From Thermoflexus hugenholtzii JAD2 (GTDB taxonomy: Bacteria; Chloroflexota; Chloroflexia; Chloroflexales; Roseiflexaceae), in contig CAMCVW010000016.1 of assembly GCA_945881915.1 (NCBI GenBank), forward strand, positions 1-64,000: a DNA stretch of 64,000 bases. Reading direction: 5' to 3'. The notes below the pieces were generated by a model. The model made no database searches, was not told the origin of the DNA, and worked only from the letters and a program-made list of their open reading frames with translations. A program made the translations under genes and the position numbers. Below, piece after piece: positions 35,062 through 43,548 of the stretch (position 1 is the stretch's first letter; the number at the start of each line of letters is the position of its first letter).

Positions 35062-36165
35062 ATGGCTGGGATTAAGTTCGATCATGTGTGGAAGCGCTTC
35101 GGTGATTTCACGGCACTCAAAGACCTCAATATCGAAATCAGCGACCAGGAATTCTTGGTCCTCGTCGGCCCTTCCGGCTGTGGCAAAACCACTGCCTTGC
35201 GCTGCTTGGCCGGCCTCGAAGAAATCACCGACGGCCACATCTACATCGGCGACCGTGACGTCACCGACATGCCCCCCAAAGACCGCGACATCGCCATGGT
35301 CTTCCAGTCCTACGCCTTGTACCCACACATGTCGGTCTATGACAACATGGCGTTCGGCCTCAAGCTGCGCAAGACTCCCAAAGACGAAATCGATCGCCGC
35401 GTCAAAGAATCCGCCGAAATGCTGGCCATCGGGCATTTGCTCGACCGCAAGCCGAAGGCACTCTCGGGCGGTCAACGCCAACGTGTCGCATTGGGTCGCG
35501 CCATTGTGCGTAACCCGGCTGTCTTCTTGATGGACGAGCCGTTGTCCAACCTCGACGCCAAATTGCGCGTCCAGACCCGTGCCGAAATCTCGAAGCTGCA
35601 CCAGCGCCTCAAGACCACCTTCATCTACGTGACCCACGACCAGACCGAAGCCATGACCATGGGCACCCGCATCGCCGTCATGAAGGACGGCGTGTTGCAG
35701 CAGCTCGACACCCCACAGAACCTCTACGACAACCCATCCAACATGTTCGTCGCTGGCTTCATCGGTTCCCCATCGATGAACTTCTTCGACGCAACCGTCG
35801 GTCGTGGCGATGGTGGTCTGATGGTCGACACTGGTCCGTTCAGCCTGCCCGTCCCCGCTGACAAAGCCGGCCAACTCGAGCCGTTCATCGGCAAGCAGGT
35901 CTACTTCGGCATCCGTCCCGAGAATTTGCACGACGCCAACTACGTCCCCCGTGGCGTAGAAGAAGTCGCCAAGCTGACCGCACAGGTCACCGTGCGTGAG
36001 CCTCTGGGCTCCGAAGTCTATGCCTTCGTCGAAAACGGCGGCAAAGAAATGGTCAGCCGACTCGACCCACGCACTAGCGCCGCCATCGGCAAAGGTATCG
36101 ATTTGGTCGTCGACATGTCCAAGATGCACGTATTTGATCGCGACAGCGAAAAAGCCATCATCTGA
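35062..36165 (+). CDS. Sugar ABC transporter ATP-binding protein (UgpC/MsmK/MalK type)
   Basis: A 367-residue CUT1-type ATPase. It has Walker A GPSGCGKTT (residues 36-44), signature LSGGQRQRVALGRA, Walker B VFLMDEPLSNLD, the H-loop THD and a C-terminal OB-fold regulatory domain (FGIRPENLHDA). It would energise uptake of carbohydrates. No permease or binding-protein gene is nearby, as in bacteria where one shared ATPase serves several sugar importers. Codons end largely in C or G, more strictly than in neighbouring genes, which suggests high expression. GGAGG precedes the ATG, and a strong terminator follows, so it forms its own unit with the LacI gene upstream. Confidence 0.95.
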   Translation: MAGIKFDHVWKRFGDFTALKDLNIEISDQEFLVLVGPSGCGKTTALRCLAGLEEITDGHIYIGDRDVTDMPPKDRDIAMVFQSYALYPHMSVYDNMAFGLKLRKTPKDEIDRRVKESAEMLAIGHLLDRKPKALSGGQRQRVALGRAIVRNPAVFLMDEPLSNLDAKLRVQTRAEISKLHQRLKTTFIYVTHDQTEAMTMGTRIAVMKDGVLQQLDTPQNLYDNPSNMFVAGFIGSPSMNFFDATVGRGDGGLMVDTGPFSLPVPADKAGQLEPFIGKQVYFGIRPENLHDANYVPRGVEEVAKLTAQVTVREPLGSEVYAFVENGGKEMVSRLDPRTSAAIGKGIDLVVDMSKMHVFDRDSEKAII

Positions 36166-36180
36166 TTCATTCCCAACGCA

Positions 36181-36214
36181 ACGCCCCCCGTGCGCAGCAC
36201 GGGGGGCGTTTTTT
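36181..36214 (+). terminator. Terminator of the ABC ATPase gene
   Basis: A perfect 13-bp stem (ACGCCCCCCGTGC 36181-36193 with its complement 36197-36209), a three-base loop and six T make a strong intrinsic terminator. Confidence 0.93.
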
Positions 36215-36229
36215 ACCAAAATATACGAA

Positions 36230-36847
36230 CTACTGCTCGTCGATGACCGGTGCAATCACCAGCGGGATGAACGCATCACCGCTGTGGACCCCTTCGACCA
36301 GCAACGCTGCCCCATCCATCAGCCGCACCGGTGCGTTGTCGGCCTGCCACGGTGGCGCAAATCCCAACGCGATGCGCGGGTCACTGCGGTCGACCAGCAT
36401 CGCGAGGGGATTGGGGCTCTGCAGATACCCAATCACACGGATGAGTTGATTGGCGTCGTTGTGGGCCACCGTCTGCTCGCGGATACTGGTGTCGATGTCC
36501 GTCACATCGACAATGACCACCGTCGTACCGGACAGCTGTGTCGTGCCCGTCAAGATGAGGGGCGCGTAGACCAGCCCGGCTTCGACCCGCAACGGCAATG
36601 CTGCCAGCTGCGCCGCTGTCAGCGTGATTGGTATCTGCGCAGGGGAGCGTTGCGCCGGGATGTCGGGATTGATGACGACCCATTCGGTCAGGAACGGCTG
36701 GCGTGCATCTGCCACATAGACCGCCGCGATGCGCAGTGTGCCTGTGGCACGGCGTGTCGCCACATCATGCAACGCAATGGCATCCGGCGGCCATAGGCCA
36801 CAGGATGCCAGGAATGTCCAAAGCAGGATGGTCGTTAGGACGCGCAT
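36230..36847 (-). CDS. Putative lipoprotein, 205 residues
   Basis: The N-terminus MRVLTTILLWTFLASCGLW is a lipoprotein signal with lipobox LASC, so the mature protein would be anchored by a lipidated Cys outside the membrane. The rest is beta-rich (for example VEAGLVYAPLILTGTTQLSGTTVVIVDV) with no motif I recognise. It starts 4 bp after the stop of the MFS transporter gene, in the same operon, which might mean a role at the cell surface linked to transport. No catalytic residues are evident. Confidence 0.7.
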   Translation of the reverse strand: MRVLTTILLWTFLASCGLWPPDAIALHDVATRRATGTLRIAAVYVADARQPFLTEWVVINPDIPAQRSPAQIPITLTAAQLAALPLRVEAGLVYAPLILTGTTQLSGTTVVIVDVTDIDTSIREQTVAHNDANQLIRVIGYLQSPNPLAMLVDRSDPRIALGFAPPWQADNAPVRLMDGAALLVEGVHSGDAFIPLVIAPVIDEQ

Positions 36848-36851
36848 GGGG

Positions 36852-38111
36852 CTATTGGAATGCCGCGGCGTTGCGGACTTTGAGACGGCGGAACATCAGT
36901 ACCAGCAACGGCGCGCAGGTCAGCACACTGGCAATGACGCACAGAATGGTAAAGCCCAAACCGGCCAAAATAAAGCCCGAGCTCAGACTGCCCGCTGCTG
37001 ACGCAATGTTGACCGTCAGCTCGACTGCGCCTTGGTAGCGACCGCGTTCGTTGGGGGCCAAATTGTCGGCCAGCAACGACGAGCCGCCGATATAGCACAT
37101 GTTCCAACCGACGCCGACGAGGAACAAGCCAATCGCCAGCGGCAACACGTCGGTAGACAACGGTGCCACCACACAGCCGAGGATCAGCACCAGTGCACCG
37201 GTGGCAATGACCGTATTGCGACCGTAACGGTCAGCGATGGTGCCGGTCAGGAACGACAGGCCGAACATGCCCAGCGTATGTGCCATGATGACCAGCGAGA
37301 TGTCGGCCAGATTGTGTTTGTAGTGCTGCATATGTAACGACGTGACGGTCATCACCAGCACCATCATGGCTTGGCCGATGAGCATCGACAAGGCGGCCAG
37401 CTGGACGCCGTGCAGGCGCGCAATCACCTTGAGTTCGCGGGCAGCAGCGATAGGTTCGTCGTCTTCTTTTTTGAGGGCATCCGAGATGATTTTGCCGATG
37501 TCGCGCGGGTCGGGTCGCAACAAGCCGCTTATCAACAACCCAGAGATGGCAAAAAGGACTGCGCCACCAATCATCGGGCCGGCCAGCGCATCAAAACCAA
37601 ACACCGTATTGACCAAAATCCCGAGCGGTGCGACCAGCAACGGACCACCGACCGCGCCGACGGTGCCTGCAAAGACGACCGTGCTGATGGCACGGGCTCG
37701 GTTTTCGGGCAGATTGGCGTCGGCAGCAGCGTAGCGGCTCTGATCGACGGCACCGCGGGCACCACCAATCAAGAACAACCCGAGCAAAAAGAGCAGAAAC
37801 GACCCCAAGACGATGGCGTACCCGCTGACTGCCATGCCGAAAGCGCCGAGGTAGAAGCCCAGCGCCAACCCGGGGCGCCGTCCGATGCGTTGCATCAGAA
37901 TGCCTGCCGGGTACGATGCGATGGCTGCCCCGAGCAACAGCAATGTGCCCGGGACGCCGGCCAGTATATCGCTGCCGCCTAATTTCGAACCGATGATGGG
38001 ATTAACCGTGGCGTTCGCGATGAGCGCTGCCGACCCGAGGCTTTGGGTGATGAATAAAATCTGCGCGATGCGCTTCCCAACCTTGGGATTAACAATCGGT
38101 GCAATGGTCAT
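36852..38111 (-). CDS. Major facilitator superfamily transporter
   Basis: A 419-residue MFS permease with about 12 membrane segments. The loop 2-3 signature is present as GILMQRIGRRPGLALG and a repeat in the second half as GTIADRYGRNTVIATG. A charged central loop (ISDALKKEDDEPIAAARELK) separates the two halves. The substrate is unknown; drug/proton antiporters have this size and signature. ATG at 38111 follows AAGGGCG. It lies 25 bp after the SH3-domain membrane protein gene and 4 bp before the lipoprotein gene. Confidence 0.9.
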   Translation of the reverse strand: MTIAPIVNPKVGKRIAQILFITQSLGSAALIANATVNPIIGSKLGGSDILAGVPGTLLLLGAAIASYPAGILMQRIGRRPGLALGFYLGAFGMAVSGYAIVLGSFLLFLLGLFLIGGARGAVDQSRYAAADANLPENRARAISTVVFAGTVGAVGGPLLVAPLGILVNTVFGFDALAGPMIGGAVLFAISGLLISGLLRPDPRDIGKIISDALKKEDDEPIAAARELKVIARLHGVQLAALSMLIGQAMMVLVMTVTSLHMQHYKHNLADISLVIMAHTLGMFGLSFLTGTIADRYGRNTVIATGALVLILGCVVAPLSTDVLPLAIGLFLVGVGWNMCYIGGSSLLADNLAPNERGRYQGAVELTVNIASAAGSLSSGFILAGLGFTILCVIASVLTCAPLLVLMFRRLKVRNAAAFQ

Positions 38112-38136
38112 GAAGTGGTCGCCCTTCTGTGCGGTC

Positions 38137-38733
38137 TTATGGGACTGGAACGATCCAGTAGGTTCCTTCGTTGTCGTGTTCGGCACTCCAGCCCGTGCCC
38201 GAAGCCCCGGTAATGTTCCACCACACAAACCCATCCGCCATAATCGGCCCGCTGTTCACACTGACTTGCTCGTTGTCGCGGATATAGGCAATCACCGTCG
38301 CATTTTTGGAGGGCGATATCCGTACCCGTAGCGGATTGACGTCGGTGTTTTGGATCAGCGCCCGACCTCCTTCGCGGAGCAGAATCGGTGTGGGTGTCAA
38401 TGGCCATGGCGTGTTGGTGGCAAAGAGCAATTGACTCGACGCAGCCAGCGTCGGCAAAATCACTGGCGTCGGTTTCGTTTTGGTGGGTCGAATGATGCTC
38501 GTGGTCGTAAACAAATAGACCACAAAGCCCAAGACCACCAGCCCCACCACAAACACCCCATTCAAAGCCCAGCGTCGCACATCAATCACCGGGATGCTAC
38601 CGGTTTTGTGCATGCGCTTGCGGGTCTGGTCGTAGGCCCGTTTGTAGGGTTCGTAGTGTTCATAATAAAACGGGTGCCGTTCGCCGCGGTAGGCGTCGGC
38701 AATACCCCGTTCAAACATCTCGTCAGTATCCAT
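38137..38733 (-). CDS. Single-pass membrane protein with extracellular SH3-like domain
   Basis: The 198-residue protein has a cytoplasmic, Tyr/Arg-rich head (about residues 1-55), one membrane helix (about 58-80, GVFVVGLVVLGFVVYLF), a Pro/Thr linker and a C-terminal bacterial SH3-like domain (LRVRISPSKNATVIAYIRDNEQVSVNSGP...WWNITGASGTGW). Such domains often bind peptidoglycan. GAGGAG precedes the ATG. It heads the operon with the MFS transporter and the lipoprotein. Function is otherwise unknown. Confidence 0.78.
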   Translation of the reverse strand: MDTDEMFERGIADAYRGERHPFYYEHYEPYKRAYDQTRKRMHKTGSIPVIDVRRWALNGVFVVGLVVLGFVVYLFTTTSIIRPTKTKPTPVILPTLAASSQLLFATNTPWPLTPTPILLREGGRALIQNTDVNPLRVRISPSKNATVIAYIRDNEQVSVNSGPIMADGFVWWNITGASGTGWSAEHDNEGTYWIVPVP

Positions 38734-38939
38734 GGAGCTCCTCAGTGATTTCTCATAATACCACGTTCCTCATCGTCAGGGTACGCAGTTTGGGAAAGCG
38801 CTTCGCGCGTTCTGGCGCGCCAGGCAGTCCATGCGCAGGAGGTGCCCGGTCGCGTGCAGACATTGCTCGTTCTGCGTCGCCGTGCTGGCGCGAAACGGCG
38901 GTCCCTGCGCTTCACCAGCTCCTGCGCACCCACACCCTT

Positions 38940-40055
38940 CTAGACATCGTGCCAGAGTTGTGCAAATGCCAATGCAGGATTGTGGAGGTAGCGTTCGGCG
39001 TCGATACTGGGCGCCTGACCGGCGCTGGTCTGCCACGAAGGAACGGGCAGTAATCCACCCTCCTGCGTGCCCAATGGGACGGGATAGACGACGCCTGCGG
39101 CGCCGTACTGGGCCAGCCCAGTGATGACCGCCTCGTGGTAGCGCTGCACGTCTTCTGCGGGCAGATGGGCAACCGCGATCTGTACCTGGTGCCAGGGAAT
39201 CTGACCCCAGCTGCGCTGCGGGGCATGCACCAGTGGCGCGAGTTGCGCAATCACGGGGCGCTGCCCCAAGGCCGCCACCAGCGCCACCAAGACCAATGCC
39301 GGCGCGCTGAGGCGTAACTCGCTGCGCCGCGGAATCTCGGGCATGGCGCAGTCGACCATCAGCAGATCAAAGACGCGCGCCAGACGCTCGACGGTGAGCA
39401 CATGCCCCAACAGATTGGGGCCGTCGACGGTGCTCAGCAGTGGGGTTTTGGGTGCAACGCGACGGATGGTCGTGTGCACTGCCTGGAGCCACGCATCGGC
39501 GTGGCGTGGCGTCGTGTCGGCCAGCCGGCTCCATCCATCCGCGATGTGCCAATGACTGATGGCCGGGTGGCCGTCGAAGTAGCCAATCACGGTGCGCAAC
39601 AACAGTAATTGCGCATCGCGCCATGATTCGGTGGCATAGGGATCAGCCAGATTGAGCTTCTGGAGGCGACCACTAATCTGCGCCGGGGTGCCCTGTGTTT
39701 TGACGGGTTGGCGTGTACGGCCGGCCAACCAGCCGACGGCGTCAGGGCCGTTGTGCCAATCAGGCAGCATCAACAGGCCGTCGGCGCGCACACTGAGCAG
39801 CCCCGGAATGACCCGCAAGCCGGCGTGCTGTGCTGTGTCGTACAAACGCTCGAGGGTCAGCATCATCACTTTGTCGATGTGTCGGGCACTCGGTTGGAGC
39901 ATATACCAGGGTGGGACGATGCGCACATGGCTGATACCACGCTCGCGGTGGGCCGCATACGTCTCGCGTACCAAGCCCAGATCGAGTGCGTTCCAATCAA
40001 GCGCGTCGCTGATGATCTGGAGTGGCATGGTTGCCGGAACGGCGGTCGTCGTCAT
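38940..40055 (-). CDS. TIM-barrel glycosidase-like protein, probable pseudoenzyme
   Basis: A 371-residue protein with the outline of a GH5/GH-A (beta/alpha)8 barrel: SHVRIVPPWYML, LYDTAQHAGLRVIPGLLS, LLLRTVIGYFDGHPAISHWHIADGWSRL, VFDLLMVDC and AGVVYPVPLG. In active clan A enzymes the strand-4 motif ends in NE(P); here the matching segment reads HWHIADGWS and has no Glu, and no clear nucleophile Glu is visible later. It may bind rather than cut glycans. No signal peptide. The ATG overlaps the VanW gene stop by four bases (ATGA), so the two proteins probably act together. Confidence 0.6.
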   Translation of the reverse strand: MTTTAVPATMPLQIISDALDWNALDLGLVRETYAAHRERGISHVRIVPPWYMLQPSARHIDKVMMLTLERLYDTAQHAGLRVIPGLLSVRADGLLMLPDWHNGPDAVGWLAGRTRQPVKTQGTPAQISGRLQKLNLADPYATESWRDAQLLLLRTVIGYFDGHPAISHWHIADGWSRLADTTPRHADAWLQAVHTTIRRVAPKTPLLSTVDGPNLLGHVLTVERLARVFDLLMVDCAMPEIPRRSELRLSAPALVLVALVAALGQRPVIAQLAPLVHAPQRSWGQIPWHQVQIAVAHLPAEDVQRYHEAVITGLAQYGAAGVVYPVPLGTQEGGLLPVPSWQTSAGQAPSIDAERYLHNPALAFAQLWHDV

Positions 40056-41980
40056 GGTGTTGCTTTGGGGCCAGTGCCACGCAGGAACACATCTGGCCAG
40101 GGCCGGAAGTCCGTCGAGAATTCTTCGCCCGCTGCATCCTTGCCGCCGCGATTGACAATGCGGAACACCACCACGTTCATCCCATCCTTGGCTTTATCGG
40201 TCTGCTTGACCTCCCCCGTCGGCAGACTAGGGTCGTCGACGTAGACAGGTTCTTTGGGCGCAGGAGTCGTCCCCGTGATTTTGGGGCCGACCAGACGTAC
40301 GGTGGTGCCGTTCGCCACTCCGCGCAGATTGATATCGAGGATTTGGTTTTTTGCGTCGACAATCGTCTCGATGAGGAGCCAGTTACCGGAATTATTGCGG
40401 AACCGGAAGTCGAGCTCGCCCGTAAAAATCGCCGCATCGAGCCCCGGGCCGGCAGCATCGGGGAAGGCGTATTCGTCGTACCAGCGAATGTAATACGGAT
40501 GCGCATGCCGCTCGACAATGGGCAATCCGGCGTAGAACGCAGCGCGGAACATCGAGGTCGACACCTGACAGACGCCGCCGCCCCATTCGAGCTGGGTGCG
40601 ATTGCCGACGACCGCATACCCCTGCACAAATCCGTTGGCTTCGTCGATTTCACCTACTTCGGTATTGAACGAAAAAACCGCATCAGGAGCTATCAGCACA
40701 CCGTTGATGTGTTCGGCACCAGTGGTGATGTTGGTAATACGATACGCAGCAGATCCTTTGAAGCTACTGCGGCCGGTGCTCAGGATGTCGGCAAAAGACA
40801 AATCTGCGATCTGCGCAGCGTTGAGCTTGGGTTCGACCGGGATTGTCGGCAGCGCGATGGTTCGGTTTTCTGCATAAAACGCATTCCCAATCGCCTGCAC
40901 CGCTGCAATACGGTCCAACAAAAAGCCTGTTTTGCCCGCTTGAATAATCGTCGGTACCCCATCGACCAACGCCACCCGTGGCTCGGCACTCCCACTATCG
41001 ATGTGTTGTGCCAAGCGTTCGACCTCGAGGGTGATTGCCGCGGCATCTGGGCTGACTGTAATGCCGTCGGCAGATTTGGTGGTGATAATCATCGTCGACA
41101 GACGGTCACGGTCCCAGGTCCAGGTTTTGTCACCACTCGTGAGCACCAGCGGTGCACTGAGGAATCGTTCCGCCGTGTCGGCAGATACGGTGAGTTTTGC
41201 GGTGTCGCTGATGGTGTCCAGCGTACGTGTGCGCAGGGTGACCGTGGTGACGGTGGTGGAGGCAATTGCCTGATAAATATCAATCATGCTGTCGTCGATG
41301 AGCAGCTGGCGCCCGGTTTGGGCCGGTAATGCTTCGGCTTGGCCGGTCTGATTATCGATGAGGAGGTCTGCAGTCACGATGGGCTGATCTATTTCGGCAC
41401 TCAAGGTCATCAGGTAGCGTTGCATTTTGGGACCATTGATGACAAACTGCGGGCCGACATCGAGCACACGCATCCAACGCGCCCAGGTCGCACGCAGCTG
41501 GGTGCTCAAATCGGTACCGGTGCTGAGTCCGAGGAGGGCGTTGTTGGTCTGACGAATATCCAGCGATACTCCCAGTTCGCTGGCGGTCGGCTGCCAGATG
41601 CGGTCTTGGTAGACCAGCGTGACTGGCTGCATCAGGAATCGTTCGTAGCGCTTGGCGACATGCTCGTCGAGCATCGCCCGTGTCATCCCTTGTAACCCTT
41701 CACCCTGGAGCGATACGCCGGCACCGACAGAGACGTCGTTTGACGGCAACACGTACGGCGTCAGCAGCACGAGGACCAGCACGGCAATACCAATCCACAA
41801 CGCGGACAGATTCCCCACGGTGATGGGCATTGTCAGCAATTGCCCACGACCGGTCAACCCACCCCCGACGATACGGCTGGGGGGCTTAGGGGCTGCTTTG
41901 GGCAGCAGGTTTTCGGGCGGCGTATACCCACTGCGACGCCGTTCCATGGGACTGTACTTCGAAATGTACTGTTCGGGCAT
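40052..41980 (-). CDS. VanW family membrane-anchored protein
   Basis: A 642-residue YoaR-like protein. A short basic N-terminal region precedes one membrane helix (about residues 58-78, ALWIGIAVLVLVLLTPYVL). Two putative peptidoglycan-binding (PG_binding_4-like) domains follow, then a VanW domain with NGVLIAPDAVFSFNTEVGEI, LEWGGGVCQVSTSMFRAAFYAGLPIVERHAHPYYI and a G5-like C-terminal part. It should sit outside the membrane at the cell wall. VanW's biochemical role is unknown. ATG at 41980 is used; a promoter lies just upstream. It is translationally coupled to the barrel protein gene. Confidence 0.88.
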   Translation of the reverse strand: MPEQYISKYSPMERRRSGYTPPENLLPKAAPKPPSRIVGGGLTGRGQLLTMPITVGNLSALWIGIAVLVLVLLTPYVLPSNDVSVGAGVSLQGEGLQGMTRAMLDEHVAKRYERFLMQPVTLVYQDRIWQPTASELGVSLDIRQTNNALLGLSTGTDLSTQLRATWARWMRVLDVGPQFVINGPKMQRYLMTLSAEIDQPIVTADLLIDNQTGQAEALPAQTGRQLLIDDSMIDIYQAIASTTVTTVTLRTRTLDTISDTAKLTVSADTAERFLSAPLVLTSGDKTWTWDRDRLSTMIITTKSADGITVSPDAAAITLEVERLAQHIDSGSAEPRVALVDGVPTIIQAGKTGFLLDRIAAVQAIGNAFYAENRTIALPTIPVEPKLNAAQIADLSFADILSTGRSSFKGSAAYRITNITTGAEHINGVLIAPDAVFSFNTEVGEIDEANGFVQGYAVVGNRTQLEWGGGVCQVSTSMFRAAFYAGLPIVERHAHPYYIRWYDEYAFPDAAGPGLDAAIFTGELDFRFRNNSGNWLLIETIVDAKNQILDINLRGVANGTTVRLVGPKITGTTPAPKEPVYVDDPSLPTGEVKQTDKAKDGMNVVVFRIVNRGGKDAAGEEFSTDFRPWPDVFLRGTGPKATP

Positions 41981-42021
41981 TGCGTCATCCCGCGTACGAT
42001 TAAGTGCGTTGTGTGTACTAC

Positions 42022-42050
42022 AGTATATCGTATAAATGAATGATTGTCTG
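42022..42050 (-). promoter_or_regulatory. Promoter of the VanW gene
   Basis: On the minus strand CAGACA (42050-42045), a 17-bp spacer and TATACT (42027-42022) lie about 40 bases before the VanW start codon. Confidence 0.6.
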
Positions 42051-42084
42051 TATTTTGTAGACATAAAAAACTATCGGATACGCA

Positions 42085-42118
42085 AAAAACCACCGTGCTC
42101 ACCGGCACGGTGGTTTTT
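42085..42118. terminator. Bidirectional terminator after the DUF952 gene
   Basis: A perfect 14-bp stem (AAAAACCACCGTGC 42085-42098 with its complement 42105-42118) and a six-base loop. The A5/T5 ends allow termination on either strand; it serves the minus-strand DUF952/KorAB transcript. Confidence 0.88.
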
Positions 42119-42132
42119 GTGGTTGAGGATGC

Positions 42133-42483
42133 TCAAACCAGAGCGGTGAAATGGCCTTTGGCGTCGCGCAGCATGGTTTTCACATCGACAACGGCATCCA
42201 AATTGATGGGTCCATAGATGTGCGGGAACGTGGGGGCGAGGTCATCCCCCGCCGAAGGTGCTTCCCACTCGAGGCGACTCGTGAGCAACCCGGTTTCGAC
42301 CACCAGGGCGAGGAAGTTCCCAGGCACGCTACGGTAGAAGGTATTGGCAACCTTGATCATCAACGCGTCGCCCGCGGTACAGTGAATAAACCCATCAACG
42401 GCGTAGGCCTCGGGGAGGTACGGCGTGTTTTGGGGCCATGAGTGCCAACGGCTGGCGAGTGCCATGTGATAGATCTGCGCCAT
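42133..42483 (-). CDS. DUF952 family protein
   Basis: A 116-residue protein with the DUF952 pattern: QIYHMALASRW, GFIHCTAGDAL (the GFIHC segment is the hallmark), VANTFYRSVPGNFLALVVE, LEWEAP and FPHIYGPINLDAVV. The family is related to ART-fold proteins but has no established function. AGGAATCG lies before the start. It lies 21 bp after korB in the same orientation and shares its terminator. Confidence 0.9.
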   Translation of the reverse strand: MAQIYHMALASRWHSWPQNTPYLPEAYAVDGFIHCTAGDALMIKVANTFYRSVPGNFLALVVETGLLTSRLEWEAPSAGDDLAPTFPHIYGPINLDAVVDVKTMLRDAKGHFTALV

Positions 42484-42504
42484 ACGATTCCTCCGGTCTG
42501 TGAC

Positions 42505-43536
42505 CTAGAATTCTGCCATCACGGCAGCGAAGGCTGCGCGACTCGGCCGCAATTGAGCTTCAGTCTGATATGCCAACGGCTCGTCGATGAGACTCATGGT
42601 CTGTTGCAAGGTAGGCCGTGATTCGTTGATGTGGATCAACCCGGTCACAAAGATGTCGGCATTGCGCGATTCTTCGAGAAGTTTGATGGCTGCCCAACGG
42701 TCGGTCGCATCGTATTCACGAGTCAATTTGCGCAACTTGATGGTCGGACCGTCATGGAGCTTGACGATTTGTTCGCTGCCGGGCTCGTAGTCGACGACTA
42801 CTTCTTCGAAGCTCTGGATGAACTGAATGTCTTGGATGCGTTCTTCTTTGTCTTTGCCGTAGGCATAGCTCTTTGACGAATCATCTTCGTTGTTGAAGGT
42901 GACACACGGGCTGATGATGTCGATGACGGCGGTGCCTTCGTAGCTGATGGCGGCTTTAATCAGCTCGCGCAACTGCTTGGCATCGCCAGAGAACGAGCGG
43001 GCCACAAAACCACAGTCGGCCGCGATGGCCTCGGCGCAGATATCGATCGGAGGCAAAGAATTCGTGCCGGCATACTTGAGGTGCTGCCCGACGTCTGCCG
43101 TGGCCGAGTGTTGTCCTTTGGTGAGGCCGTAGACGCCGTTGTTTTCGACGATATAGACCATCGGCACATTGCGGCGCATCATGTGCTTGAATTGTCCAAA
43201 GCCGATGCTGCCGGTATCACCATCGCCCGAAACGCCGATGGCCGTCATGGTACGGTTGGCCAACATTGCACCGGTAGATACCGACGGCATACGCCCATGC
43301 AGGGTGTTGAACCCAAAACTGCGACCCAAGAAGTAGGCTGGGGTCTTGCTCGAACAGCCGATGCCGCTCATCTTGATGACCGATGCCGGGTCAAGGGACA
43401 AATCATAACATGCCGAGATAATCTGGCTGGTGATGGAATTATGACCGCAGCCGGCACAGAGGGTCGAAGTACCCCCCTGATAGTCTTGGGTGGTGAGGCC
43501 GATGCGGTTGGTTGGTCGTGTCGTCGTTGCAGTCAT
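42505..43536 (-). CDS. korB: 2-oxoacid:ferredoxin oxidoreductase, beta subunit
   Basis: A 343-residue thiamine-diphosphate subunit. C27 and C30 in LCAGCGH, C61 in GIGCSSK and a later Cys in SPCVTFNN are the usual four ligands of the proximal [4Fe-4S] cluster. The ThDP/Mg motif is GDGDTGSIGFGQ...VENNGVYGLTKG. With the alpha subunit it oxidatively decarboxylates 2-oxoglutarate (or another 2-oxoacid) to acyl-CoA, reducing ferredoxin; the reverse direction is possible. The size of the pair and LTKGQHSAT favour the KorAB type. It starts 12 bp after korA. Confidence 0.94.
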   Translation of the reverse strand: MTATTTRPTNRIGLTTQDYQGGTSTLCAGCGHNSITSQIISACYDLSLDPASVIKMSGIGCSSKTPAYFLGRSFGFNTLHGRMPSVSTGAMLANRTMTAIGVSGDGDTGSIGFGQFKHMMRRNVPMVYIVENNGVYGLTKGQHSATADVGQHLKYAGTNSLPPIDICAEAIAADCGFVARSFSGDAKQLRELIKAAISYEGTAVIDIISPCVTFNNEDDSSKSYAYGKDKEERIQDIQFIQSFEEVVVDYEPGSEQIVKLHDGPTIKLRKLTREYDATDRWAAIKLLEESRNADIFVTGLIHINESRPTLQQTMSLIDEPLAYQTEAQLRPSRAAFAAVMAEF

Positions 43537-43548
43537 GAACGTCCTCGT

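Noticed and set aside
34525-36255. Antisense open frame across the LacI and ABC ATPase genes
   Set aside because: It crosses a strong plus-strand promoter-operator unit and a terminator and resembles no protein family.
38742-38933. Small minus-strand gene between the SH3 protein and the barrel protein
   Set aside because: Arg-rich translation typical of GC-rich non-coding DNA, and it would end exactly at the ribosome-binding site of the next gene.
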